Part shown: positions 25,931 through 37,081 of the stretch, in pieces
Layout of the letters: every line of letters starts with the position of its first letter
Numbering within the stretch: position 1 is the first letter of the stretch
NCBI GenBank assembly: GCA_900074885.1
Contig: FJUW01000024.1
Location: 310,001-374,000, forward strand
DNA: 64,000 nucleotides
Source: Rhynchosporium graminicola
Lineage: Eukaryota; Ascomycota; Leotiomycetes; Helotiales; Ploettnerulaceae
Direction of reading: 5' to 3'
Program-made: the position numbers and the translations under genes
Notes under the pieces: model-generated
Told to the model about the DNA's origin: nothing
Databases searched by the model: none
Seen by the model: the letters and a program-made list of their open reading frames with translations, nothing else

Positions 25931-26143
25931 GGAGACAGCTTTCTTGCAAAGTGATCAATCTTTTTCTTTCTCTTGGTATTATATCTCAGAATTGGAGTAA
26001 TGGCGTTTGATGCATGTAACTTGCAAATATGACCTCGGGTGTTAGACATAGATTCCGGTCAGTCAGTGGAAGAATACTTCTTGCTTTGTACCACGAATGT
26101 TTACAAATGCTTTCAGACAGCTCTGCTATTCTACCATCGGGAA

Positions 26144-27391
26144 CTACACGTGTGGAATGAAATTTATCCACTCGACGTTAACAAAAGCTGTCTCGGGTAG
26201 AGCCCGCAGCCCAACAAAGACCTCCACCATGAGGTAAATCCTAGCTAAGGTGTATGTGACCATCAAAAGGCCGTTAACCGCCATTTGGATCCACGAAACC
26301 CTATACTCGCCCCTCACAGGTGGCTCGACAATCGCACCCTTACTGGAGGTCAGTTGTCGTAACCAAAACCCCCATAGACCATGACGATGCCACGTATCGC
26401 TTCTGTCGACTACCCAGAACAACACTGTAGTAACCACCAAAATGGTGCTGCAAATGCGCCAGAGAAGCTTCTCTTCCGGGCTTGGGAAACTAAAATTCCA
26501 GTCAACCATATGGATGCCAGAATATATGAAAGTCAAAACAAATAGCACAATGGTCACAGGTGTCGTGAGGTGAGGTATACGGTCATTCCCAAGTCGTTCT
26601 AGAGGTCTCTGTTGTGGTCCTGTTTTTATCGAAACCTTTGACATAACATCTGTAGACCAACTCGGACCTTGGTTGTCTATAAAGTCTAATGGAGTTTGTG
26701 TGTAAGGCATTTTTGCTTGATCACCAGCTTGAATGAGGATCTCGGAAATGCTAGCGACTATATCGATGATAATAGGTACGACTAGATCGAGTGGCTTGTT
26801 AAGCCAACAAAGGAAAGTTACTAGAGTGCCGGCGACAATGGCAATTGCGGAGAGCTCGAATGTTGTTATGGCTAGATGCTGGATCCCTCGACTGAGTGTT
26901 GCCAGAATGAACCAACTAACTTGAAAGATGGTGATGAACTTAGCAAAGCCATCTGCTTTGCTCTTGTCGGATATGTCCTTCTGCTCTATAGCGGGTATAG
27001 AAGTGTACCCATGGCTAACAAGCCAATGTAACTGTTTGGCGTTCACCGGCAAGGGTACGCTCTCACGAGGTTGTAAGACGAAGCCTCCCATGTCGGCAAA
27101 GAATGCATGCCGCATGGTCCACCTAGGATCGTCGAAGTCCTTAACTGATCTATTCGCCGAGGCCCATTGTCCGATAGCGAAGGAGAGCACGAATTCGGGA
27201 CCTATTGTGGCCAGTAGCATCCATCGTAGTTTGCGGAGCATGAATTTGAAGTAAGAGTCGGTTCTGGCAGGTAAATTTAGGCAAAGAACTGTCCACGTGC
27301 ACAAGAAAACCGTCAAAAGGCTACTCCATACGATGTCGAGTGTACCACGGCTATCAGGCTGCGAAGCCCAGCCATGAGTAAGCTGTTCCAT
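26144..27391 (-). CDS. Fungal multi-pass membrane protein of unknown function
   Basis: Intronless 415-residue protein with about seven hydrophobic segments: an N-terminal DIVWSSLLTVFLCTWTVLCL helix, two central ones near residues 155-200, and three in the C-terminal half. It belongs to a common ascomycete family that starts with a GW...RGTLDI-type segment and ends with a conserved ARIYL-VEVF-LR-LP pattern followed by V-W-FIPH, both present here. The loop after TM2 carries MRHAFFADMGGF, another conserved block in that family. No catalytic motif or known transporter signature is visible. It is convergent with ADE6, with 213 bp between the stops. Start is the ATG at 27391. Function should be left open. 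Confidence 0.8.
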   Translation of the reverse strand: MEQLTHGWASQPDSRGTLDIVWSSLLTVFLCTWTVLCLNLPARTDSYFKFMLRKLRWMLLATIGPEFVLSFAIGQWASANRSVKDFDDPRWTMRHAFFADMGGFVLQPRESVPLPVNAKQLHWLVSHGYTSIPAIEQKDISDKSKADGFAKFITIFQVSWFILATLSRGIQHLAITTFELSAIAIVAGTLVTFLCWLNKPLDLVVPIIIDIVASISEILIQAGDQAKMPYTQTPLDFIDNQGPSWSTDVMSKVSIKTGPQQRPLERLGNDRIPHLTTPVTIVLFVLTFIYSGIHMVDWNFSFPSPEEKLLWRICSTILVVTTVLFWVVDRSDTWHRHGLWGFWLRQLTSSKGAIVEPPVRGEYRVSWIQMAVNGLLMVTYTLARIYLMVEVFVGLRALPETAFVNVEWINFIPHV

Positions 27392-28383
27392 CGAGTGACG
27401 GGTCGGAAAAAGAGTGAAGTTTCAAAGTGTTGATTATTTGATTGATATACGGTTATCGAAGAGATGACAACGAGAACCCTTTCACTGGGCTCCGCTCCAT
27501 TATCTATACCGTCAACATAATGATTGACATCGAAATAGTGCACAAATAAACCAGTAAACACTTTCCTACCAGATTATCATGCAGCCATGCATCTGCGCCT
27601 CCACGGCACAAATGAAACACTCTTTAACAGACTTGAGAGACGCTCGGTGGCCTGATCAAGCGCTGGCCATAGGGCTGGCTGGAAGATCTTGTATTCCACT
27701 TAGTCCACATTTAATCGCCATCAAAAGGAGACTTGAGGGTACTTCAGGAATCCCGAGTTGTTGGTGGCACAGTCTCTCGCTACAGTCTCTCGCTTGCTGT
27801 GCAAATTACCTTCTTTCCAAACAAGGGAGCGACTGACACTTATCGACGACACGAACACTTTTTTGTTTCGTTGTTCGGCACCTAACCGTAACTCAAGCTG
27901 CGCCCGAGTGGGATTGGCAACTACAGACCAATTTCAAGCATGCATGATTTGCACGTCCTGGTTGGCTGATATTGTGCTACCCGCCAGACTTTATGCAGAA
28001 GCAGAATCCTCCAAGTTTATCTCCCTGATGCTGACCTATCAGGTAGCTGTTTATTAGTCCTGCATTTTTCGGTTTCAGACTCGCCGGTCTTGGAACTACA
28101 CCCTGCTTAGCCCAGAATGATGTTTACTTTGGCCACGGCAGTTTTTCAGACCGAGAGGGCAATGATACGAGCAACTCCAATGTCACTCACCAACTGTCTT
28201 GTTGGCTCATCGAGATTCATTCTTATTTCCCTGTTACACTATTACACAGTATCGAGTTTGCTTTTTTTATTGCTGTAGCATACAAAGTATCCGAGCTCCA
28301 TAGTATTTCTGGGTCTGACTCCATGATCGCTTAGCCTGAAGCGCGCGCTGTACCGCCTTGCTCAACCGCGCATCTTATTAAAT
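27392..28383. other. Divergent intergenic region
   Basis: About 990 bp between the membrane protein and the PAQR gene, which are transcribed away from each other, so it should hold both promoters. The plus-strand frames here (27579-27836, 27758-28057) show no domain. No strong TATA box or repeated motif was noted. Confidence 0.5.
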
Positions 28384-29476
28384 ATGCACCAGAAGATATC
28401 TACCAATCCAGCCATGGACCACGAACGGCGCCGCAAAGCGATGGCTCCTAACGTCCAGATGAATGGCAGCGAGATCCCGAATGGGATAAAGAAGAGTATC
28501 GCCAAACGCAAGATCACGAATACATTACTTGCTTGGGACGAACTGCCTGCCTGGCAGCAGGATAATCACCGTATCCATAGCGGCTATCGACCAGAGTCGA
28601 ACTCACATTGCAAATCAATCTATAGCCTGGGATATCTACATAACGAAACCGTCAACATTTACACTCTCCTACTTGGTATGATAGCCGCTATAGTTCTGTG
28701 TCTCGTAGTCTTGAACGTCGCCCGATCACGGTACAGCTCGGCGGCATGGTCAGACGTGGTCGCGATAGGCGCCTTTTTCATCAGCGCCCTTGCATGTCTG
28801 GGGATGAGCGCTTCATACCACACTCTGTCCAATCTTTCTCCTCGGATCAGCAATCTAAGTAATAAATTGGATCTACTTGGAATTGTGCTCTTGATTTGGG
28901 GTAGCATGGTCTCAATCATTTACTATGGATGGGATTGCGAGCGGACGATCAAAATCGCATATTGCACAATGGTAAATATCTGGCCTTCCAAACAAGCAAT
29001 TACGCTTACTAAAGTTTCCAACTTGCAGATGACTGTTTTTGGAGCTGCTTGTGCCTTCTTGACTTTGAGTCCTAAGGTTCGAGCACCCAAATGGAGAGCT
29101 TTCCGCGCTCTCATATTTGTACTTCTCGGGTTATCCGCAATAATCCCAGTCGTCCATGGTGTATTTCTTTACGGGATGACTGTGGTCAATACTCGGATTG
29201 TGTTTGTGCCATGGTTATTGACGGAGGCGTTGATGTACATTTTGGGCGCGGTTGTTTACGCAGTAAGTCTGACCGCCAATCCTGGTGCACTTGAGGCGAT
29301 TGATCTTGACTCTATGCTCCTAGGTCCGGTTTCCTGAAAGCAATTTTCCAGGAAAATTTGATATTTGGGGCTCCTCGCATCAGATTTTCCATGTGCTGGT
29401 TGTTCTGGGTGCTGCTGCCCACTTAGTTGCGCTTGTTCACTCTTTTGATTACAACCTCACATCTGGTAGATGTTGA
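28384..29476 (+). CDS. PAQR / haemolysin-III family seven-TM protein
   Basis: Membrane receptor or hydrolase of the adiponectin-receptor/Izh type, 324 residues from exons 28384-28971, 29029-29262 and 29324-29476. Introns of 57 and 61 bp are GT-AG. The first is a multiple of three without a stop and so looks coding, but its branch site (CTTACTAA) and the conserved sequence on both sides argue for splicing. Family marks: [17 protein letters not shown] (residues 78-94), the S-x3-H zinc site at Ser142/His146, [19 protein letters not shown] near the C-terminus with zinc ligands His293 and His297, and seven hydrophobic segments. The usual RVPE reads RFPE. Yeast Izh proteins act in zinc and sterol homeostasis. 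The exact ligand here is unknown. An alternative start is Met11. Confidence 0.9.
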
Positions 29477-30502
29477 TCAAGACTTTATCATTCCGTAGTT
29501 GTGCATATCTTACTTATTTCTCAGAAATATTTGAGCTTTTTAGATCTCGCTGTATTCCCAAATCACATCCTTGCATATCTAGCAAATCAGTATAGCTTTC
29601 GCTGCTTGATATTTTGAGGATAATCTCTATAAGATAGAGATCAGACGCTAGGATAACACTATATATAGTACAAGATCGTTTACTTTCGATTATTATATAG
29701 AGTCACTTATAGTGCAGATATATAGTATTTAGGGAATTTGAAAGACATTCGGTTTCTCAACCCAGTCTTCCTATTGTACAATTATGACTGTCACGGCGAT
29801 CAAACTGAACCAAGTGCACGAGGTATTCATATTTATTGCATCCCGGAACAGGTACCGAATACACTGCGAAATTACAAGATTTGATTTGAACCTTTATTAG
29901 CTTGTCATGAGACTAATTGAGGTGGTTACAACGATTATTTAGAGAAAATTATTCACGGAGGAAGGTTTGCTACCGCCGATGAACCCAAGACTTTGCCGGA
30001 CGCTGTCAATCATTTTAAAGGAATCGGCTGAGTATAAATCAATATATGTATCCGGACCAAACTTGTTATGAAAGGAATGAAAATAGTGTCCAAGAAAAAG
30101 GCATTTATGGGAAACAGTCAGCCAAAGTAAAGGGGGTGGGCATAGGTTACTACACTTGCGGACCGTTGCTATACAATTGCTTAGGATTATATATACTAGT
30201 AGTATAATATACTTCGTACTTCATGCTACTGCTTATTTTAGGCTTGTTCATCCTCAAAAAATCCACAATTAGCCTTGTTAATCCCGATAATCCTACATAG
30301 CTAGTCATCGTATCGAATATACGAAGTAAGTGGACTGACATGGTACTGGGGGGGGGAGGGGGGCAGTCATCTGTATCAGGCCCCTTGAACTTAGAGAATA
30401 ATCGCACCTTCCATTGGCTGGCATAGGGTTGAAGAGTTAGGTATATATGATCTTCAGAGACACGCTATTGGAAAGCTGGACCCCGAGCTCAACTATCACA
30501 TT
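29477..30502. other. AT-rich intergenic region
   Basis: Rich in TATATA-type runs near 29650-29730 and 30180-30210, and has a run of G residues at 30350-30363. No supported gene. Confidence 0.5.
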
Positions 30503-30820
30503 ATGCGTATGCAGCACTTCGTCGGTGCCTTCATTGGCTTCTTGTTAGAAGTTGTAGTGGCTGTTGATTCCACGTTATCTTGTATAGCAACGACGTTTCC
30601 AAATGTCATTCTTCGAGGAGGCGAAATTCTCAACATCTCAACGTTACTCATCTCGAACTCATTTATCGATTCGGTGGAAATTAAATTTACGCGAGATCAC
30701 TTACAAGCTAAGACTTTTGGTGCGAAGAAAGAGAGGGTGGTTTACTATTGTAAGTGGCCTACGAAGGTATCGTATTTGAGAGGTGACGCAGATATTGCTG
30801 AGTCGTATACTTATGTCTGA
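30503..30820 (+). pseudogene. Possible tannase/feruloyl-esterase N-terminal relic
   Basis: A 105-codon frame from an ATG with a plausible secretion signal (hydrophobic core FVGAFIGFLLEVVVAV), then a segment with Cys, FPNVILRGGEIL and ISN. This resembles the mature N-terminus of fungal tannase/feruloyl esterase proteins, where a Cys, a GAEIL-like block and a V-N-S block follow each other. After ~60 residues the resemblance is lost and the frame closes. The ~500-residue catalytic part is absent downstream. A short secreted protein of unrelated nature is the alternative. The family resemblance is modest. Confidence 0.35.
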
Positions 30821-31478
30821 GTTCTTGTATTGACCCGAGAGCAAAATTTCCGAGCTGTTGAGCAGGAGTTCAGAGGACGAAAAGGTTTATGTGTACCTTT
30901 AGACGCCACTTAAATGTCCAGAAGTTACCAGACTTTATTCAGCGATTTCAGTTGTGGCAAGTAGCGGTGAAGTAGTGTTCATCAGGCTCAACCCCTAGAA
31001 ATACTGATGAGCGGAACTGGTCGTGAATATTGCATCAACCCTCTCCGCGGTAGGTTAGCCCAGCTGCGTACGGATCTAGTTGTTACCAGCCATACTTACC
31101 GGAATTTCGATACGAGATTCATTATTCTCTGTGGAAACCTGGTGGGTGATACAATACAGTAAGTAGCCTATATATCCATAGTCCTGCAAGTGGACAGGGT
31201 ATGAATACCGATCGAAAGTCAAGACTCGGTCAAAGATAGCCTGAAAACTGGTAAGTGTGATATATAGATACAGTTCGGATGTACTACTTGATAGCTATCG
31301 ACTCGAGCGACATAATGTCAGCCTTGCGATCCTGAGAGACCACCGAGTGGTACGGATTGCATCTTATGAATAGCAGCTACAAGGAATCCTGTTATTTTGT
31401 TCTTGAGGAGGATACGGTGAGTGCCATTGGTCGTACCGTGGGTGATAAAAAGAAAATAGAGGGCGGAAGGCACACAGG
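30821..31478. other. Intergenic between two gene relics
   Basis: About 660 bp with no frame I can assign. It may contain unrecognisably decayed parts of the flanking relics. Confidence 0.4.
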
Positions 31479-32042
31479 ATGATTTTTGTGTCGCAGTTAG
31501 GGATCAGATATCGGGAAAGTCCTATTATGGGTAGTTCGAAGTCATGGAATAAAAAGCTCAGAGGTGGGATCCGTGCTACAGATGGCAAGGTACTTGGATC
31601 TGATGAGCTGGATACGACCTTGGTGAGCTTACTCAAGGGTCGCGGATATCACTTATCGTTAGTTCCGGGAGTTGGGGAGAATGCTTTCGACGTGCAGAAG
31701 CTGTGTGACGATGAAAAGACTTCAATGATATAATAACTGACTGGTGATGAAAAGAGCGACGTGGACTTCGTGGACTTGAACGGGGCTCCAAACACTTCGT
31801 ATGGAATTAAAGTACCAAGTCGTATGTTGGTGAGACCAGATGGATATATTGCGTTTGTTGGCCATACTGAAGAGGCGGAGGGTCTCCTGCAGTTTGCCTG
31901 GCTTACATCCGTACTGGAAAAAAGCACCGAAATCTGTATGACGATTCCGTGCAAACTCCCCTGCCTAAAAGTGCGACCCGGCGCTAACACTAATTGCATT
32001 GATCGGCGGGGTTTGTTTTCTTTCCCAACTCTACTCGCTTAG
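31479..32042 (+). pseudogene. C-terminal relic of a FAD-dependent (phenol hydroxylase-like) monooxygenase
   Basis: One reading frame, interrupted by tandem TAA stops at 31731-31736, carries two matches to the C-terminal thioredoxin-like domain of PheA/TfdB-type flavin monooxygenases. First comes LGIRYRESPI with the GSDELDTTLVSLL stretch, then VPSRMLVRPDGYIAF, the LVRPDG-IAW motif close to the end of these enzymes. The FAD-binding N-terminal part (GxGxxG, DG motif) is not found upstream. Intact members are ~600 residues and hydroxylate phenolic substrates. Because both halves keep the same frame with stops between, decay seems fairly recent, or only the last exons were left behind. Confidence 0.6.
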
Positions 32043-32240
32043 AAGCGAAAGTAGGTGCATAAGGTATGAGGGCGGCGGTCTTTCGTCATGTTACAAGTGT
32101 AAACACTTGCAACCCGCCACATTCCCAATTTAACAGTACAATCTTGCCTTTGGACGGTAGTTTTGAGTGAGTTATCTGTCATTTACATCATGGTTCATTA
32201 TTAAAGATTATGTACAAGTCCTCTATATACAGTCTCGCAA

Positions 32241-33708
32241 TTATTGAAGTCTCCACTCCATAGTTCTCATCAACAAATAACTCTCAACGGGTAGACCCCT
32301 CCATTGGGTTTTCTCGCCCATACCATTATCTTTGTAGAACTCTGGCTCAAAGCTCACGGAAGCATATCCCCGAATCAGCTGTCTCCAATAACATGCCTCC
32401 GCAGCGGGGGTCAGATACCATTCTCTAAACGTCTTCACGTTGTTCTCCGCAATCTGTTCCGCTTTCAGGTGCTTGCCCTCGGCACCACTCCTTAAATCCT
32501 CCATAGCCTGATCCAGATCCGAGAAATCCTTTGCAACTTCCACAAAATTCTGGTTCGGGCCCGAGGAGACCATGAGGTGGTGATGGTGCTGTAACCATGA
32601 TAACTTGTGTGCAACAATCACACTTCTACAATTCTGCAAATTCTGCAGCCGCGACGAGTAGGAGATTCCTTCCGTATGCGCCATGTACTTGTACTGGCAA
32701 TGCCCATCCATGGTAATCGCATCATGCGACTTCCCCTTTGCATCGTCACTCCAGACAAGCATCTTTACATCAGCCCAACTCTTGCCTCTGGTTGCATTGA
32801 CAAGCTGCTCTCGCACCAACACCTCCAAACTCGCGCCCCGCCAGACCAGCTTGTCAATCTTGCTGTCCCAGGGCACCTTGGCGTCCATTGCCTCGGCTTT
32901 CATCTGTATTTCTCTGTAGGCCCCTATCTTTGGTTCCGGCCACGACCAGTATGCGAAATCTGGCATGAGCCAAAGACTCGACATGCTCTTTTGCCGCGAG
33001 TATGTCCACCGAGGATTCGCGGATTCGGCAAGATCGTCGACCATCATTGTGAACTCGATGTTGGGGAGGGGTTCGGGGGACGTGAGTATTGCGCGGTGGA
33101 GGGCTGAGAGGGATGCCTCACCACGAGAGTTAATGCCATACGTGGCATTAATGAGATATAACTGTGTTCGATTAGATTTCCCGTTTCTCGAATATTGATG
33201 AATTAGCATTTACCTGTTGGTCGTAAATCATGGGTCGCAGGAACCCATCGTCTTCTTGAGGCATATCTTCGATCTCTTTCAGTGTGATGTGATTAAGCCT
33301 CCTATCCTCAACCGCCCGATCAATCTCCTTGTACAGATCCGGGAACGCCTGCGTACACTGGCTCTCTGTCATCTGCAGATTCTTCGCATCACGGGTATAG
33401 TTCCATGTTCCATCAAACTCCCCCCTTCCTTGCGGATGTGCGTCCCTCGGTAGCGGCGCGAACGGATGGTATAGTTTATTGTAAAGAAGCGCTGTTAGGA
33501 GCAGAGTGGTGAACACAAGGATTGGATATCTCCGCCGCCGTATCATGGAAAAAGAACATGTCGTATTTCGTAAGAGCATTTCCTTCTTCTCGTCCCAGGC
33601 CACCGCGGGCGGGAGGCTTTCCCAATGATGCGTCCTGATCGGGAATCCCTTCATAAAGACCGGAAGATAGTAGTTCTTCTCCCACGATGGCGCGAAATCA
33701 AAATTCAT
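32241..33708 (-). CDS. GT90 (CAP10-type) glycosyltransferase
   Basis: Type II membrane glycosyltransferase of the secretory pathway, 471 residues from exons 33214-33708 and 32241-33161 with a 52-bp intron (GTAAAT ... CACAG, branch GCTAAT). A cytosolic N-terminus with four Arg residues precedes a single membrane anchor at about residues 61-80. The luminal catalytic domain shows LVWRGASLE (~271-278), FMMVDD-type acidic stretches, KYMAHTEGISYSSRLQNLQNC (~323-343) and a downstream HHHHLM. These are the hallmarks of the family that includes cryptococcal Cap10 and animal POGLUT/Rumi. Ascomycete members are mostly uncharacterised, and xylosyl or glucosyl transfer to glycans is the family activity. 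The 5' flank holds a GATA tetranucleotide repeat at 33821-33843. The alternative start at Met19 would keep the anchor. Confidence 0.9.
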
Positions 33709-35714
33709 GAATTGTTATATGGGGGTTAAATGATCGCTTCCAAGCATTCGTGACATTCAAAACAACAGAGGCAGGTACTTGAGGAGACGGATGGACGAGT
33801 CGCTGTGCGAGTCTCTATGAATAGATAGATAGATAGATAGATAATTAGACGAGGTCGACGAGGAGCTGATTCTTCACCACGAGAGCTCTATCAACAGGAG
33901 GGGAGAAGCTGAGCATCCATCTCGAAGAGACGGGAAATATTGTGGATATGCATGCATAGGCCACAGCCACAGGAGAAGTTACCCGGGTCGATAAGAAAGA
34001 AGTAGATATGTAGGTAGAGGGAGTCCGCAATCATAAACTCATCTCGGGGTCCTGGATCCTGGGTCCTGGGCCAAGAATCCAGGAGTTGCATGGATATGGT
34101 TGCGCCATATGGGTAAAGTGGGATGCAAAATTACGGTACTAGTATGAGATGGGAGGCTGGAGGTTATTTGACAACTTGACAGTAGCTCGCGGGCAGACTT
34201 TGTGCGCCGGTGAGTGAGTGTGGAGGTAAAAAGGAAAAGACTCGGGCTATGATTCAGATTCAGAGTTTAAGGCCTGTCGCCCGAGTGAGTAGGTAAATTA
34301 GGTAGGCAGGTACGGTACGGAAGTACCGCGATAGGTAGTCAAGTCAGTCAACCAAGCCAAAAAGAACGTCTCTCAGCTATTGCGAGTCGGAATCGGAATC
34401 GGAATCGGAACTCGCAATGAAACGGAGATAGATTAGCTACATATACTTCGAGGTGCCATATCAATTCCTACACCTGTACTGTACTGGACTTCTCTTATCT
34501 CGTAAGGAGGGGCATTCTAGCAGGTTTACTTGTAGACGCCCAGTGCTGCAGTAACCCTGTAGTTAATTTGCATATACCTCTGTACTTGAGTAAGTGCACG
34601 GAGGTTCTCCACAAGTTCCACAAATCTGTAATTAGACACTGCCGAAAGGAGAGTATTACTTTACTCCGAAAAGAGAGATTGAGAGATTGAGAGAAGAAAC
34701 CCTTGACAGGAAGATTCCTACATTCGATCTATGCCACAGAAGGCTGATAGTCCTGGTCTTGGCCAACTCGGCATGTTGGCGTTGGTTGGTCAATATGCGC
34801 CGTGCACGATTATTGGCAGCATGTGGTCGACGGTGGCCAGCCGCTTTATTCTGACAGCTGTCAGTAATGCAGCGTGTAGCACTTGAATCTATGGGATGAG
34901 TCAGCGCCTGTGGACAGATATATGCAAGTCGTGGTAATGTACTGTACGGGCACGGCTCAGACTTTGTAACTGTAACATTAATAGCAAACCTCGATACCAA
35001 CAATAAAAGCAGTATCTAAAGTGGCTGAAGAAAGTGAAAAGTCATCATACAGGCGCCAACTACTGGGATCAGGGGATATGGAGCTAGGCTTGGAGGCTGG
35101 ATTAAATGGCTGGAAGGTGCTCATGGCCATTAGGCCTGGCGAAAGTTCGTCGCCGCTACGTGGGCATCTCGAGGAGTCTTATCCCGTGGTTGAACCCAAA
35201 TTAGTAATGCGCCAATAAATCTATTGTCCACTTATTAGCACCTGACCAATGTGTCCTGCGAACTCTCCTGTCACACTAAAACGTGTGCCATAGGTTGATG
35301 ATCACATGGGTCTGCATTTGATCTGCATTTGAGCGAGACGACTTCTGTTTTGTTGCTGGAAATTTGGAATGCCCGTTAGGCGAAAGTGCAGGCGAAAGAG
35401 ACCGAGATGTGAAACCCAAAGATTTCGAGTAATAACATCGCATCAAAGCCAAGCAAGTTTATTGAGCTATACACTACATTGTCAAAAGTAACTCCGTACA
35501 AGCAATTTGGACACGTATGTGAGCCATAGTCGGCTCATTGGTGCAATCGGGGTATTCTATCATCCATGAATTCCATTTCCCCAGAGCAAGCATGTTGCTA
35601 CCAGACCGTCAGATTCGATCTATGCGCCGGCTGATTGCCCCTTTCGTCTGGTATCGTTGTATCGGTATGAAGCAAATTGTAAATCGAATTGTTGAACAAA
35701 GGTCGTGAGGACAA
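33709..35714. other. Intergenic with GATA repeat and a short hairpin
   Basis: About 2 kb without a supported gene. It contains a (GATA)n tract at 33821-33843 and, at 34379-34418, a perfect 9-bp inverted repeat (ATTGCGAGT / ACTCGCAAT) enclosing three to four GGAATC hexamers, able to form a stem-loop. Open frames at 34656-35003 and 35021-35218 show no domain. Confidence 0.5.
33821..33843. repeat. (GATA)n microsatellite
   Basis: Just under six ATAG units upstream of the GT90 gene. It is a simple repeat and is not expected to be functional. Confidence 0.9.
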
Positions 35715-36065
35715 GATCATGGAGTTAAAGCATGGCTGGACAGCAAGCGATCCATCTTCAGCATCAATTCCCCAATTTTGAAGGGCTTAGCAACGGATAT
35801 CGTCCTGTGTGTATGTTCGTAGCTCTTTAGAACCAAACTCGAGGGAGGGGACATATCACCTGCAAAAAGCCATATCCCTGAAAGTGTCAGTAACACAATC
35901 TGGACAGCTCATTGGCAATAAATGCCGAGTACCTAAACTTACAATTGTTCAATGCGCGTGTTGGCGGTAACAGCGATTATAGGAATATGGCAGCTGATCT
36001 ACCTTTCGTTCTTCAATTCCCAGATTCGTCTGGTGCAAGTCAAACCGTCTATGATAGGCGGTAGA
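35715..36065 (-). pseudogene. Relic of a response-regulator (REC) domain, probably from a hybrid histidine kinase
   Basis: Read on the minus strand, pieces of the C-terminal half of a receiver domain appear in the right order. They are IIDGLTCTRRIWELKNE (the MDG motif region), a TAG stop, PIIAVTANTRIEQL (the switch Ser/Thr strand, here AVTANTR), a GT-AG intron-like gap with a TTACTGAC branch site, and, after a frame change, ISVAKPFKIGELMLKMDRLL with the conserved Lys-Pro of receiver domains. The first half with the phosphorylated Asp and all kinase domains are missing. Intact hybrid kinases act in osmotic, light or redox sensing. This copy has at least one stop and one indel and cannot encode a working domain. 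Confidence 0.6.
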
Positions 36066-36438
36066 TTGGTTGATTGATCACCCACGACAATTTTTCAACT
36101 TTTGATATATTTGCTTGTATCTGTGTAACTTGACTGGCATACCTAGGCTTTCTTTTTCTGTTGATTTCTCGTTGCCTAAGATCCTCATTTTCAATCACCA
36201 CTTTCGTCGTTGAAGTCTGGGTATTCGATCATGTTCTGATCGAAGCATTGATTTCCGTTCCAGCCGACACTGGCGAATACGTGAAGTATACCGTTATGAA
36301 CCGGCAAGCTATTCTTGGAAAGGCGATCAAGGGCGAAGAGAGAATATACGGTTTCCAGATACTTGCCCATTACCTCGGTGAGGTGGTGGCCGTCGGTATT
36401 ATAGCAGAAAGTGCAATTACGACGAACATGAGGGTATG
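36066..36438. other. Unassigned stretch
   Basis: A plus-strand frame (36161-36493) is open for 110 codons but begins at TTG and shows no domain. The minus strand here might have encoded the upstream part of the REC relic, but I cannot recognise it. Confidence 0.3.
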
Positions 36439-36817
36439 TTACTTGCTTTCGGACCGCCAGAATTCATCGCGGATGATGCGTCGGAAAACATGAAATTGAT
36501 TTAGGATTACGGGTTCTTCGGAGGAGGGAGGTCGCGGAATATCATTCACTAAGTGACAGATCATGTCCAAGTCTCTGACTTTCGACCGTTCATCCAGGGT
36601 CCAGATCTTGTCTGAGAGCCTTGAGAGACTCCAGTGGTGGATGGTCAATAGTCCTCAAATCGCTGCGATCAAGTAAGATCGGACAATGTCTATTGAAGCA
36701 AAATTTGATGAAAGGAACTAGATTTTCGAATTGAGAGTCTTCTTCTGGCACTGTACATTCAAGAATCGGCACGATGTCGTCTCAGAACAGCTCTCGCACT
36801 ATCCAATCGAGCTTCAT
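36439..36817 (-). pseudogene. Possible frame-broken small unknown gene
   Basis: From an ATG at 36817 (MKLDWIVRELF, then a stop) a second frame continues with DDIVPILECTVPEEDS and a third, overlapping frame with DKIWTLDERSKVRDLDMICHL to the stop at 36439. The three pieces have the acidic, hydrophobic pattern of a real protein and are consecutive, which suggests one gene broken by two indels. I recognise no family. Chance open frames are the alternative. Confidence 0.2.
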
Positions 36818-37081
36818 TGTGGAAGTTTGTTAGTCACGTGATAGACACATCCTGCCTTTCCTGCGCAACTATGTATCCTAGGAAAGGCAGACGCGTCGTG
36901 GAAGAACACCACGTTCAGGCTTCTTCTCATTTTAAAGATCTCTTCATTCGCGTCGGCGAAGACATGAAATCGAATTCGTATTAGAATTCAACAGATACAA
37001 AGTCCGGTACTCGCTAATTAATTTCCGCGGGTCTAAAAACTCTTCGTCGGCTTGGTTTCGCCTGTTTCCCATCACAATGCC

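Noticed and set aside
34656..35218. Two small opposing frames
   Set aside because: No recognisable domain, and composition is like the surrounding spacer.
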